From positions 2,151,801-2,215,800 of the forward strand of contig NZ_HG322951.1 of the NCBI RefSeq assembly GCF_000455325.1: DNA of 64,000 nucleotides, written 5' to 3'. The notes beneath the pieces are model-generated. The model had not been told where the DNA came from. It saw only the letters and a program-made list of their open reading frames with translations, and ran no database searches. Below are positions 8,744 through 18,590 of this stretch, one piece after another (position 1 is the stretch's first letter; each line of letters begins with the position of its first letter). The DNA is from Mycolicibacterium septicum DSM 44393. GTDB taxonomy: Bacteria > Actinomycetota > Actinomycetes > Mycobacteriales > Mycobacteriaceae. A program made the position numbers and the translations under genes.

Positions 8744-10015
8744 CTACTCCGCCCGCAGGCGCGACTCCACGAAACGCTCCAGCGCGTCCCACTGCTCGAC
8801 GGCCTCGGCGTACGGGGCCTCGGGCTGGCGGGCGTTCTCGTCGCCGAGGACGTAGTTCACGAACTTGCCGAGCGCCTTGGTGCCCGCCAGGGTCTCGTCG
8901 ACGGTCTTGTCCTCGGAGTAGTCGCTGACGTCGCGCAGCAGCTCGACGGCCAACTCCAACTGGTCGTGGTCGACCGCGTCGGGTCCGTCGGCGATGTCGT
9001 CGGAGATGCCGCTGAGGACGTAGATGTTCTCCTCGGCGACGTCCACCCGCAGCGAGCCGTCGGTGGCGGCGGTCCTGATGTCGTCGTAGGTGGCCAGGTC
9101 CGACAGGTCGTGGTCGTGTTCGTCGGCCAGGTAGCGGGCCAGTGCGCGCTCGGAGCTGAACACGCTGATGCGACCGTTGCGGCCGAGGAAGACCGGATCG
9201 TCGTCGAGGTAGCAGCGCAGGGTGTAGACGGTGCCCGAGCCGGTCATGATGCGCACCGGGTCGATACCGACCTTCTGCCAGAAGTCCTCGTCGCCACCGA
9301 GGACGGCGGTGTCGGCAGCGCTGCGCACAGGCTCGACTGCGTCCGCGGTCTCGTCCTCGTCGCCCTCTGCGTCGTCGGTGTCCACCGCGAGGTCGTCCTC
9401 GTCCTCCTCCGGCGCCGGTTCCTCGAGCTCGGCCTCGGCCTTCTTGACCGCGTCGGCGTCGATTTCCTCGGGAATGGTGACGATCTCGTCGATGGCGTCG
9501 AGCACGCCGTCCCAGCCGCGGGCGACCACGGCTTCGATCTCGGCCCAGCGCTTGCGTCCGGAGCGACCGGTGAAGCCTTCCAGCCCGCCACCCACGGTGC
9601 CGAGGATGGGGTTGCCGTTGAAGAACTTGCTGATGGCCGCCAGTTCGCACACCGAGCCGAGCGACGACACCACCACCAGAGTGCGGTGCAGGCTCGCGAC
9701 GGACTCCTCGGTCGGCTTGTCGGCGACCAGGTCGGGCACGCCGACGACGTCGTACTCGCGATCCTCCGACGGCTGCAGCTTGTGCGCATTGGCTGCGGTC
9801 AGCTTGCCCCACGCCGGGTGGTCGGCCAGGTCGTTGTCGCTGTTGGTGCGGACGAACGCCGCCAGGTCGGCGACCGATTCGAACGCGTAGAGGGCGTCAC
9901 CCTCGCCCAAGAAGGCCTCCCACTCGTCGCCGGCATCCCGCCAACGCGGAGCCCACAGTGTGTAAAGGTCGCCCTTGGTCAGCCCGAGCCGGACCGGCAC
10001 GATGTCAGCAGCCAT
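8744..10015 (-). CDS. Conserved mycobacterial protein (Rv3311-like)
   Basis: A 423-aa cytoplasmic protein of unknown function. It starts at the ATG at 10015 (MAADIVPVRLG); the frame stays open for about 100 more codons upstream, but that extension would run through the divergent promoter region and is not family-like. The middle is very acidic, with a Glu/Asp-rich stretch around residues 190-225 separating two halves. Each half has a WAPRW- or VYTLR-type beginning and FLG repeats, which suggests an internal duplication. The length is close to the 420 aa of Rv3311. Some databases call this family primosomal protein, but nothing visible here supports that name. Confidence 0.85.
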   Translation of the reverse strand: MAADIVPVRLGLTKGDLYTLWAPRWRDAGDEWEAFLGEGDALYAFESVADLAAFVRTNSDNDLADHPAWGKLTAANAHKLQPSEDREYDVVGVPDLVADKPTEESVASLHRTLVVVSSLGSVCELAAISKFFNGNPILGTVGGGLEGFTGRSGRKRWAEIEAVVARGWDGVLDAIDEIVTIPEEIDADAVKKAEAELEEPAPEEDEDDLAVDTDDAEGDEDETADAVEPVRSAADTAVLGGDEDFWQKVGIDPVRIMTGSGTVYTLRCYLDDDPVFLGRNGRISVFSSERALARYLADEHDHDLSDLATYDDIRTAATDGSLRVDVAEENIYVLSGISDDIADGPDAVDHDQLELAVELLRDVSDYSEDKTVDETLAGTKALGKFVNYVLGDENARQPEAPYAEAVEQWDALERFVESRLRAE

Positions 10016-10141
10016 GCGGCACAGCCTAATGGGGTGCCCTGGACGCCAGTCAGGTTGTCTCCCCTTCGGGGCGCGGTTCGGCGGTACCGGGCCGGCAACG
10101 AATCGGCGGACACGGCTGACCTGCGGTGAAACAATATCGGC

Positions 10142-13100
10142 GTGGCCGAGGTCGGGGACCGCGAACCGGCAGCCGCCGATCTCTCCTGCGGGGCATGCGG
10201 CGCTCAGGTAGGTGCGACCGCCAAGTTCTGCAGTCAGTGCGGTGCGCCGATCGCACGCACGGCGCAGCTGGCGGAGTACAAACAGGTCACCGTGCTGTTC
10301 GCCGACGTCGTGCACTCGATGGACATCGCCGCAGCGGTGGGTGCCGAACGGCTGCGCGAGATCATGACCGACCTGGTGACGCGGTCAGCCGCGGTGGTGA
10401 GCCGCTACGGCGGCACCGTCGGCAGTTTCACCGGCGACGGAATCATGGCGGTGTTCGGCGCGCCGCTGGCGTTGGAGCATCACGCCGTCCACGCCTGTCT
10501 GGCGGCGTTGGGTATTCAGGACGAAGCGGAACGGCTTGCGGTCGAGATTCACCGGCACGACGGTGTGGAGCTGTTGCTCCGGGTGGGCCTGAACTCCGGT
10601 GAGGTGATCGCGGGAGAGATTCGTTCGGGTTCACTCGGCTACACCGCCATCGGCGAGCAGGTCGGGATGGCACAGCGGATGGAATCGGTCGCGCCGCCCG
10701 GTGGCGTGATGCTGAGCGCGTCCACCGCGCGACTGGTCGAGGGCAACGCGATTCTTGGTGAGCCCGAGTGGGTGCGGATAAAGGGTGCCGACCATCCGGT
10801 GCCGGCTTGCCGGCTGATCGGCATGCGGCAGGATCGGATCATCAAGCGGGCCGAGTCGACCCTCGTCGGTCGACGGTCGGAGATGAGCGCCGTTGACGTG
10901 CTGTTGGACCGTGCCATTGCCGGCGATGGCGCGGTGGTCGGCGTCGTGGGGCAGCCGGGCATCGGGAAAGCCGCTTGGTGCGCGAGCTTTCGGCCACCGC
11001 GCTCGCGCGCGGTGTCGGAGTCTTCACGACCTTCTGCGAGTCCCACGCCGGCCAGATCCCGTTTCACGTCGTCGCTGGTTTCTTGCGCGCGGCCACGGGA
11101 ACGGCCGGGTGCGATGGGCAGACTGCTCGTGATCGATTGCACGACAGCTTCTCTGGGGCAGATCCCGAGGACCTGGTCCTCCTTGCCGACCTGCTGGGCT
11201 TCGCCGATCCCGATGAGCCGTTGCCCCGGATAGATCCGGACGCACGGCGGCGGCGATTGACCGCACTGGTGCACGCCGCGGCGATGGCACGGGAGAGCCC
11301 GGCGCTGTACCTCATCGAGGATGCCCACTGGATCGACGAGGTCAGCGAGTCGATGCTGGCCGAGTTCCTCACGGTGATCGCGCAGACGCCCTCGTTGGTC
11401 GTCGTGACGTACCGCCCCGAGTACGGGGGAGCGCTCACCCGGGTGCCCGGCGCGTCGACGCTCGCGTTGGAGCCGTTGAGCGACGGGGAGACTGCCGCGC
11501 TGGTGTCGCAGCTGCTCGGTTCGGATCCCTCGGTGGCAGCCATTAATCAGATGATCATCGAAAGGGCCGCGGGCACTCCATTTTTCGCCGAGGAGATGGT
11601 GCGGGACCTGGCCGAGCGCGGGGTGCTGCGCGGTGAGGTCGGCGCATACCGGTCGACGGCAGCGGTCGCCGAGGTGACGGTGCCCGCGACCTTGCAGGCG
11701 ATCATCGGTGCGCGCATCGACAGGCTCGACGCGAAATCCAAACGCGCGCTGACCGCGGCGGCGGTGGTCGGTTCACGATTCGGCGGTGATCTGCTGATGA
11801 CGTTGGGCGTCGAGCCGGAGGTCGACAACCTCGTGACGGCCCAGCTCATCGACCAGGTCGGGTTCACCCGACAACCCGAGTACGTCTTCCACCATCCGCT
11901 CATTCGCGCCGTGGCCTACGAGTCGCAACTCAGATCCGATCGCGCCGAGATGCACCGGCGGGTGGCGGCCGCACTCGAACGGCGTGAACCCGCGTCGATC
12001 GATGAGAACGCCGCCCTGATCGCCGAGCATCTCGAGGCCGCAGGCGATCTGCACGCCGCGTACGGCTGGCACATGCGCGCCGCGACGTGGGCCAGGGGCC
12101 GCGACATCACCGCAGCACGACTCAGCTGGGAGCGGGCCCGAACGATCGCCGACGCGTTGCCCACCGGCGATCAGGACCGCGCGGCGATGCGCATCGCCCC
12201 GCGCGCCATGCTGTGCGCGACCGCCTATCGATTGCGTGCACATGGCGCCGGTGCCCGCTTCGCCGAATTGCGCACGTTGTGTACGGGAGCCGGGGACAAG
12301 CCGTCTCTGGCGATCGCCATGGCCGGGCTGGTGATGGACCACGCGTATCAGGGCCAGATTCGTCAGGCATCGCAGTTGGCATCGGAAGCCATGGCCCTCA
12401 TCGAGTCGGTCGCTGACGAGACCTTGACGGTAGGTCTGTCCTACCCGGCGGTCTTCGCCAAGGTCGAAAGTGGGGAGTACGCCGACGTATTGAGGTGGTC
12501 GCAGAGAATGATCGACCTGGCCGGCGGCGATCCGTTCAAGGGCAATTTCATCTTCGGGTCCCCGTTGGCGCTTGCGCTGACATCGCGGGCGACAGCCCGC
12601 TACTGCCTGGGGCTTCCTGATTGGCGGGACGACCTGCGCCATGGCATCGCCATGGCCCACACCGCCGACCCGCTGACCTACGCCGCGGTTGTCGCGGTGG
12701 GTTACTTCCCGGGGATATCCAATGGCGTGTTGTACGCCGATGACCGCGCGGTGCGGGAGAGCGAGGATGCGTTACGGATTGCCGAACGATCCGGCAATGA
12801 CATGGCGCTGGCCTTCGCGCGGTTCGCCCTCGGTATCGCGCTGGTGCATCGCGGGCCGGCCGCGGAGCGTGATCGCGGGCAGGTCCTCCTGGCCGAGGTC
12901 AGCGAGGTGTTGGAACGCCAGCGGCACAACCTCGGGGAACTACCACTGGTCAACGTGTACCTGGCGCGCGAACGGGTCCGCAATGGAGACCATGACCAGG
13001 CGATACCGCAGATGTGTGCTGCCCTCGACCAGATGGCCCGCGAGGGGCAACTGCTCGCGTGGGGCACCCCCACCACAGCTGTTGTCGCCGAGGCACTGAT

Positions 13101-13338
13101 CGATCGCGCGGCCGAGGGCGATCTCGCCGCTGCCGAAGCCGTGATCGATCGGTTGGCCGCCGCGCCGGCCGACGACGCACTGGTGGTGCGCGACATCTGG
13201 CTGTTGCGGGTGCGGGCACTGTTGGCCAGGGCGCGCGGCGACGAGGCCACCTACGTCGACTATCGGGAGCGCTATCACGCGATGGCCGCCGAGCTGGATT
13301 TCGAAGGGCACATCGCGCTCGCGGCGGCGATGCCGTGA
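10142..13338 (+). pseudogene. Frameshifted adenylate cyclase / AAA ATPase / TPR regulator
   Basis: The intact protein would be 1065 aa. It has an N-terminal zinc ribbon (C16, C19, C30, C33), a class III nucleotide cyclase domain with metal-binding D55 and D99, an AAA-type ATPase domain (Walker B LIEDAHW) and a long TPR-like C-terminus. Codons 1-276 are in the frame of the GTG at 10142. Within the Walker A motif GQPGIGK the frame breaks at the A-run 10967-10969. Adding one A gives G-K-S-R-L-V-R-E-L and restores the frame used from 10975 to 13338. As given, translation in the first frame ends at 11233 without an ATPase. This is either a real inactivation or a homopolymer sequencing error; codon use on both sides looks intact, so any decay is recent. 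Confidence 0.85.
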
Positions 13339-13345
13339 TGCTCAC

Positions 13346-14416
13346 TCACACCGTGGGCCGCCAGAATCCCTGAAAGCCCTGACCGGCGTTCGTGGTTCGG
13401 ACGGGTGACAACTTCACCGGATCGCCGGCTTCGATCATCGTGTTCGCGCCGACGATCATCGCGACGTGCCCGTCCCATACCGCCAGGTCGCCCGGCCGTA
13501 GCGTTCCGGGTGACACCGCCTTGCCGATGTCCTGCTCCTGTGCAAGCCGCGGAATGTCCAATCCGGCTTCGTGATAGGCCCACTGGGTGAGCCCGCTGCA
13601 GTCCAGGCCGACGCCCGGTGTGGTGCCGCCCCAACGGTAGGGCACGCCCAACTGGGTGAGCGCGTGCCGTACCGCGCTGGCCGCCACGGCATTGGGTGCC
13701 ACGGACGTGCTGCCGTCGGGCAGCCGCACCGCCACGCCGTCGCCGAACATGCCCGGGTCGCGTAGCCCGACTGCGGCTTCGGCGCGATCACCGATTGAAG
13801 CTGCCGGGAGATCTGCCGCTGCACCCCAAGACCGCCCAGCCGAGGCCGGCGCGATACCGCCCGAGCCTGCCGAGAACCCCGCTGAGGCCGGGCGCATTCC
13901 GGCCGCCGGCGACGAGCCCGAGGCCGGGGCGGCAACCGCGCCCGCCTGACGGTCCAGTTCGGCACGCAGTTCTTCGACGACGGACGAGGCCTCGGACACC
14001 GCGCGTCGCGCCTCGGCCTGCAACTCCTGCGCCACCCCCGGTTCATCGAGGTGGGGGGTCAGTGCCGCGGCACGTTCCTCGAAGTGCGCGATGATCGTCT
14101 GCAGCCGGGACCGGGCCTGGGCCACAGCCGAACCCGCGTCCCTGGCCGCGACGCTCAAAGCCTGCGCACGCAAGGCCAGGCTTGTGGCTTCCGCCGCGGT
14201 GTCCGAGGCGAAGTACGCCGCCGCCGTCGCCGACGTCCCCGACCAATCGCCCGCGGTGCGCTCCCACGACCGCGTGAGCGCGACCGCGATATTCGACAGG
14301 GCGGCCTGCGCCCCGTCCAGTGCGGTCGCGGCGGGGTTGTGGGCCGGCCAGCCGTCGCCGACCAGAGCCCTCAGCTCGTAGAGCGGCGCGGCCAGCGCGA
14401 TGGCGGACGCGGGCAC
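13346..14416 (-). CDS. NlpC/P60 (C40) peptidoglycan hydrolase with helical N-terminal domain
   Basis: A 356-aa protein. The C-terminal domain is NlpC/P60: C273 in GLDCSGLTQ is the nucleophile, H317 in DGHVAMI the base, preceded by the YRWGG motif. Such enzymes cut D-Glu to diaminopimelate bonds in peptidoglycan stems. Residues 1-170 are alanine-rich and helical with a W-S-G turn (DWSGTSA), resembling WXG100/ESX-type partners. A Pro/Ala/Ser-rich linker joins the two parts. There is no classical signal peptide. I chose the GTG at 14416, 2 nt after the stop of the EspC-like gene. Export through type VII secretion is my inference from the partner gene and the fold. Confidence 0.85.
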   Translation of the reverse strand: MPASAIALAAPLYELRALVGDGWPAHNPAATALDGAQAALSNIAVALTRSWERTAGDWSGTSATAAAYFASDTAAEATSLALRAQALSVAARDAGSAVAQARSRLQTIIAHFEERAAALTPHLDEPGVAQELQAEARRAVSEASSVVEELRAELDRQAGAVAAPASGSSPAAGMRPASAGFSAGSGGIAPASAGRSWGAAADLPAASIGDRAEAAVGLRDPGMFGDGVAVRLPDGSTSVAPNAVAASAVRHALTQLGVPYRWGGTTPGVGLDCSGLTQWAYHEAGLDIPRLAQEQDIGKAVSPGTLRPGDLAVWDGHVAMIVGANTMIEAGDPVKLSPVRTTNAGQGFQGFWRPTV

Positions 14417-14418
14417 GG

Positions 14419-14724
14419 CTACACCCGCGGCAACAGCTGAGCGGCCCGCTGACCGGCAGCGTCGAAGCCGGCGGCGGTGTTCCCGGCGCTGACGGCCCCG
14501 GCGCCGGTACACGAACCCAGCGCCGCGACCGCATCACTGTGGGCGTCGACGGCGTCGGCGAAGGCGGCCGCGAACCGATCGCCTATCGGACCGAGAGCAG
14601 CCCCTGGTGACGGAATCGACCGCAGGGCAGCGACCACGGCGCTGAGATCGGCGGCGTGCGCGTCGAGGGCATCGCCAAGGGTGCGGATGGCCGCCATGTC
14701 GGCGCGCAGGATTTCGGCGGGCAT
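14419..14724 (-). CDS. EspC-like type VII secretion target
   Basis: A 101-aa alanine-rich, all-helical protein beginning MPAEILRADM, a pattern typical of the EspC/ESX-secretion-associated family, with a helix-turn-helix hairpin and no signal peptide. It is encoded 2 nt before the NlpC/P60 gene, so the two are co-translated. In mycobacteria such pairs are usually a small ESX substrate and an effector. No EccC, PE/PPE or EsxAB genes are nearby, so the secretion machine would be encoded elsewhere. Confidence 0.75.
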   Translation of the reverse strand: MPAEILRADMAAIRTLGDALDAHAADLSAVVAALRSIPSPGAALGPIGDRFAAAFADAVDAHSDAVAALGSCTGAGAVSAGNTAAGFDAAGQRAAQLLPRV

Positions 14725-14770
14725 GTGGTTAGGACGCCCGCCGGCCCCGATCGGTTCCCCTGATCTGGCT

Positions 14771-15529
14771 TCAGATCGCGGTGCCGCCACCGTCTGCATG
14801 CAGCGTCGAGCCGGTGATGAACGCTGCCCGCGGTGAGGACAGGAACAGCACCGCGTGGGCGATCTCTTCGGGGGTGGCGGTGCGGCCCAACGGCAGGGCG
14901 CGGCCGAGTTCCTCGTTGGTGTCGCCCCATTGGGCCTCGACGCCTTCGGTGCGGGTCGGCCCCGGTGCCACACTGTTGACCCGCACACCGCCGGAACCGA
15001 ATTCGGCGGCCCAGGTGCGGGTCAGCGATTCGACGGCCGCTTTGGAGGCGCTGTAGGCCGAGGCGCCGGGCACCCCTTTCGACGCGACCATCGAGGTGAC
15101 GTTGACGATGCTGCCGCGACCGCGGTCGAGCATGCCGCCCACCAGTTGGGCCACCAGGAAGTAGGTGCCGCGCACATTGGTGTCGAAGGTCTGCTCGAAC
15201 GAGGCGACGTCCTGGTCGACGGTGAGTGCGCCGGGAAAGGCGGCTGCGTTGTTGACCAGGATGTCCAGCTGATCACATTGCCGGGCAAGCGATTGCACCG
15301 AATCCAGGTCGGCGAGGTCGGCACCGATGAACCGGACGTCGCCGCCGAGTGCGGCCGCGGCGTCACGTCCCCGCTGTTCGTCCCTTCCGGTGATGGTCAC
15401 CGTGGCGCCCGCCCGGGCCAGCAGGTCGGCGCAGGCCAATCCGATGCCGGCAGTGCCTCCGGTGACCAGCGCGCGATATCCCGTGAGTTCCGCTCCGGAT
15501 TCCATGGCGTCCTTCCGTTGTTCTGTCAT
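14771..15529 (-). CDS. SDR-family oxidoreductase coupled to the sigma gene
   Basis: A 252-aa short-chain dehydrogenase with cofactor motif TGGTAGIG, NNAAAFPG, catalytic Ser in VTSM and YSASK. The ATG at 15529 overlaps the stop of the ECF sigma gene as ATGA; a second in-frame ATG at 15505 would drop this coupling, so I prefer the first. The substrate is unknown. Being directly coupled to a sigma factor, it is probably a member of that sigma factor's regulon or a stress-response enzyme. Confidence 0.88.
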   Translation of the reverse strand: MTEQRKDAMESGAELTGYRALVTGGTAGIGLACADLLARAGATVTITGRDEQRGRDAAAALGGDVRFIGADLADLDSVQSLARQCDQLDILVNNAAAFPGALTVDQDVASFEQTFDTNVRGTYFLVAQLVGGMLDRGRGSIVNVTSMVASKGVPGASAYSASKAAVESLTRTWAAEFGSGGVRVNSVAPGPTRTEGVEAQWGDTNEELGRALPLGRTATPEEIAHAVLFLSSPRAAFITGSTLHADGGGTAI

Positions 15530-16125
15530 GCGACACGTCGGGTGTCGTCGTCTTCGTCGCTCAAAGCCGCCCTCAGCCGTTCGCGGCTGCGAGCGATGCG
15601 CGACATCACCGTTCCCACCGGGATCTCCATGAGTGCGGCGGTTTCGGCGTAGGTGAAGCCCTCGATGTCGGCGTAGTACAAGACCGTTCGGAAACCCTCG
15701 GGCAGCGTCAGTACCGCATCCCGGATCCTGTCGTCGCAGAACACGTCGAGCGCCCGGTCCTCGGCGGAGCGCTCGGCGGTCGTGGAGTGGAGTGCATTGC
15801 CGAACATGTCGCTGTCGGTGATGTCGGCGACCGCGAAGGTATCCGGACGGCGCTGCTTCATCCGGTGCGCGCTGATCCACCGGTTGTGCATGATGCGGAA
15901 CAGCCAGGCCCGCAGATTGGTACCCGGCTCGAACCGTCGGAAACCGGTGTAGGCGTTCATCAGTGTGTCCTGAACCAGATCCTCGGCATCGGCCTGGCTG
16001 TGCGTCAGTCGCCGCGCACTGCGCAACAGGACGGTGTGGAACGGCATGGCTTCCCGGACGAACCTGGCTGCCAGTTGCGCGTCAGACTCGGCGCTGAGGT
16101 CTCCGGCGCCGATGGTCAGGGTCAT
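15526..16125 (-). CDS. ECF sigma factor, SigH-like
   Basis: A 199-aa RNA polymerase sigma factor. Region 2 reads DAEDLVQDTLMNAYTGF followed by GTNLRAWLFRIMHNRW, and region 4 has the helix-turn-helix with GTVMSRIARSRERL. The region 2 wording is close to mycobacterial SigH and SigE. Fast-growing mycobacteria are known to carry several SigH paralogues. A SigH-type factor normally has a zinc anti-sigma factor encoded next to it, but the coupled downstream gene here is an SDR. The 203-bp gap to upp holds no other gene that I can see. Confidence 0.9.
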   Translation of the reverse strand: MTLTIGAGDLSAESDAQLAARFVREAMPFHTVLLRSARRLTHSQADAEDLVQDTLMNAYTGFRRFEPGTNLRAWLFRIMHNRWISAHRMKQRRPDTFAVADITDSDMFGNALHSTTAERSAEDRALDVFCDDRIRDAVLTLPEGFRTVLYYADIEGFTYAETAALMEIPVGTVMSRIARSRERLRAALSDEDDDTRRVA

Positions 16126-16328
16126 CGGACGGGTGTGACATCGGTCGACGGGGCGGCAGCGACTTTCGTCATGATCGGATCTCCAGAGTCGGGGACAAAA
16201 ATTGAGCGTCACCTCAGACTGGTTCGCAGAACTCCATGGCGGACCCTTGAAAACCCGTAGTCCGTGGTCCGTGGAACCGTGCCCGGATCCACCTGCACGG
16301 CAGCGGCACCGACCGTTAAGGTCAGCGC

Positions 16329-16952
16329 ATGGATGTACGCGTCGTCGACCACCCCCTGGCAGCCGCGAGGCTGACCACCCTGCGGGATGAGCGGACCGAC
16401 AACGCGGGGTTCCGTTCGGCACTGCGCGACCTGACCCTCATGCTGGTGTACGAGGCAACTCGTGACGCGGCATCCGAGCAGATCGCGGTGCGCACCCCGG
16501 TGACCGACACCACCGGTTCGCGATTGGCCAATCCACCGCTGCTGGTCCCGGTGCTACGGGCCGGGCTGGGGATGGTCGACCAGGCGCACGCCCTGATCCC
16601 CGAAGCGCAGGTGGGATTCGTCGGGATGGCGCGCGACGAGACGACGCATCAGCCGACGCCGTACCTGGCCTCGCTGCCCGAAGACCTGAGCACCCGGTCG
16701 GTGTTCGTGCTCGACCCGATGCTGGCGACCGGTGGGTCGATGGCCTACACGATCGATCTGCTGCGGGAACGCAACGCCGTCGACATCACCGCGGTCTGTG
16801 TGGTGTGCGCGCCGCAGGGGATCGCCGCGATAGAGAAGGTCGCCCCCGAAATGCGGCTGATCACCGCCACCATCGACGAAGGCCTCAACGAAGCCGCCTA
16901 TATCGTCCCGGGACTCGGCGACGCCGGGGACCGCCAGTTCGGCCCGCGCTGA
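16329..16952 (+). CDS. upp: Uracil phosphoribosyltransferase
   Basis: A 207-aa enzyme that makes UMP from uracil and PRPP. The PRPP loop is [11 protein letters not shown] near residues 127-137, and the C-terminal motif [12 protein letters not shown] binds uracil. The length is normal. It returns the uracil produced by Cdd and DeoA activity to nucleotides. Orthologue of Rv3309c, divergent from the sigma gene and convergent with pmmB. Confidence 0.96.
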   Translation: MDVRVVDHPLAAARLTTLRDERTDNAGFRSALRDLTLMLVYEATRDAASEQIAVRTPVTDTTGSRLANPPLLVPVLRAGLGMVDQAHALIPEAQVGFVGMARDETTHQPTPYLASLPEDLSTRSVFVLDPMLATGGSMAYTIDLLRERNAVDITAVCVVCAPQGIAAIEKVAPEMRLITATIDEGLNEAAYIVPGLGDAGDRQFGPR

Positions 16953-16973
16953 GGCCGGACTGAAGATTCGCCG

Positions 16974-18590
16974 CTACCAGCGCGCCGCGGCGTCGGCGAG
17001 GTCCTGACTGAGCTTCTGGGCATGGGCCCGGGCGGTATTCAGATCATCGGTCGGTGCGCAGCGGACTTCGGTGTAGGACTTGAGTTTCGGCTCGGTCCCC
17101 GAAGGGCGCACCACCACCCGGACCGACGTGCCCGCGTCGCTGCCGGTGAAGATCAGCGCGTCGGTACGTTGCTGGCCGCGCCGCTCCAGGAGATCGTCGA
17201 CGGTGACGGCGATGCCGGCCAGCTCGGTCGGCGGGCCGGAGCGCAAGCGCGCCATCGCCGTCTCGGCGTCGTCGACGTGGCGGCTGACCGCACCGGTGAC
17301 GTGCACGCCGTGCACCTTGGCCAGGGAGTCGAGGGCATCGAGCATCGTGCGGCCCTGATCGCGCAGTGCGGCCACCAGATCGCAGGCCAGGATCGCCGCT
17401 GTGATCCCGTCCTTGTCGCGGACCGAGGCGGGGTCGACACAATGCCCGATCGCCTCTTCGTAGGCGTAGACCAGGGTGGTGCCGGGCGTCTGGGCGCGGG
17501 CCAGCCATTTGAATCCGGTGAGGGTTTCGGCGTGCCGGGCTCCGTGCGACGCGGCGATGGAGGCCAGCATCCGGGATGACACCACCGTGCTCGCCACCAG
17601 CGCGGCTTCGCTGACCGGGCCGGGCTCGAGCTGGGACAAGATGTAATCGCCCAACAGCCAGCCGGTTTCGTCACCGGTGAGCATGCGCCACCCGTCCGGT
17701 CCCGGCACCCCGACGGCGCACCGGTCGGCATCGGGATCCAGTGCGATCGCGATCTCGGCGTCGACGTCGTCGGCCAGGGCCAGCAGTGCGTCGACCGCCC
17801 CGGGCTCCTCCGGGTTGGGGAAGCTGACGGTGGGGAAGTCCGGGTCGGGGTTGAACTGTTCCTCGACCACATGCACGTCGTCGAAACCGGCCAGGGCCAG
17901 TGCGTCAAGGGCGTATTCGCCACCGACGCCATGTAGCGGGGTCAGCGCGACCCGCACGGAGCCGGTGCTGCGGCGCACCCGCGCGGCCCGTTCCAGATAG
18001 CCGTAGATCTGCTTGCGGCCGCTGGTTTCCACTGCGGCCCTGCGGATCTCGTCGGCGTGCGGAGCCCGGGCCACTGCGGCCTCGATCTCGCGGTCGGCGG
18101 GGGAGATGATCTGCATACCGCCGTCGAGAAAGACCTTGTAGCCGTTGTCCGTCGGGGGATTGTGCGATGCCGTGATCTGGATGCCTGCCGCCGCGGGCAG
18201 GTGCCGCACGGTGTACGCGACCACCGGCGTCGGGACCGACGCCATCATGAGCAGGACGTCGAAACCCTCGGCGGCAAGCACTTCGGCGGCGGCGAGGGCG
18301 AATTCGTCGGACTGGTGCCGAGCGTCGCGGCCGACCACCACGTGGGACCCGCCCAGGCACCTGTCCTTGAGGACCTGGGCCAGCGCCCACGTGGTGCGCA
18401 TGACGACGGCCAGGTTCATCGCATCGGGCCCACCCCGCAAGGGGCCGCGCAACCCGGCGGTGCCGAAGGTCAGCGGATGGCTGAATCGGCGGTCGAGCTC
18501 ATCGGGACTGCAGGCGGACAGTTCGGCCGCGGTTCGCGGGTCGGGGTCATGTGCGATCCAATCGGCGGCGGCGGTCGCGATGGAGGTCAT
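16974..18590 (-). CDS. pmmB: Phosphomannomutase/phosphoglucomutase family (PmmB)
   Basis: A 538-aa alpha-D-phosphohexomutase. GTAGLRGPL near residue 44 is the phosphate loop, TASHNPPTDNGYK has the active-site Ser that is phosphorylated, DPDADRCAVG binds Mg2+, and RPSGTEPKLK near the C-terminus holds the sugar phosphate. It matches Rv3308. Family members act on mannose, glucose or pentose 1-phosphates. Next to deoD, deoA and upp, phosphopentomutase activity on ribose 1-phosphate is plausible but not shown. Its start overlaps the MarR stop as ATGA. Confidence 0.9.
   Translation of the reverse strand: MTSIATAAADWIAHDPDPRTAAELSACSPDELDRRFSHPLTFGTAGLRGPLRGGPDAMNLAVVMRTTWALAQVLKDRCLGGSHVVVGRDARHQSDEFALAAAEVLAAEGFDVLLMMASVPTPVVAYTVRHLPAAAGIQITASHNPPTDNGYKVFLDGGMQIISPADREIEAAVARAPHADEIRRAAVETSGRKQIYGYLERAARVRRSTGSVRVALTPLHGVGGEYALDALALAGFDDVHVVEEQFNPDPDFPTVSFPNPEEPGAVDALLALADDVDAEIAIALDPDADRCAVGVPGPDGWRMLTGDETGWLLGDYILSQLEPGPVSEAALVASTVVSSRMLASIAASHGARHAETLTGFKWLARAQTPGTTLVYAYEEAIGHCVDPASVRDKDGITAAILACDLVAALRDQGRTMLDALDSLAKVHGVHVTGAVSRHVDDAETAMARLRSGPPTELAGIAVTVDDLLERRGQQRTDALIFTGSDAGTSVRVVVRPSGTEPKLKSYTEVRCAPTDDLNTARAHAQKLSQDLADAAARW

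Noticed and set aside
9219-9500. Ser- and Arg-rich open frames inside the acidic part of the Rv3311-like gene
   Set aside because: They are frame shadows of the Glu/Asp-rich region of the real protein.
10961-10975. Programmed -1 ribosomal frameshift in the cyclase gene
   Set aside because: A -1 shift would give the right frame, but the codons GGG AAA preceded by C do not form an X-XXY-YYZ slippery site, and the tRNAs would not re-pair. Mutation or sequencing error is simpler.
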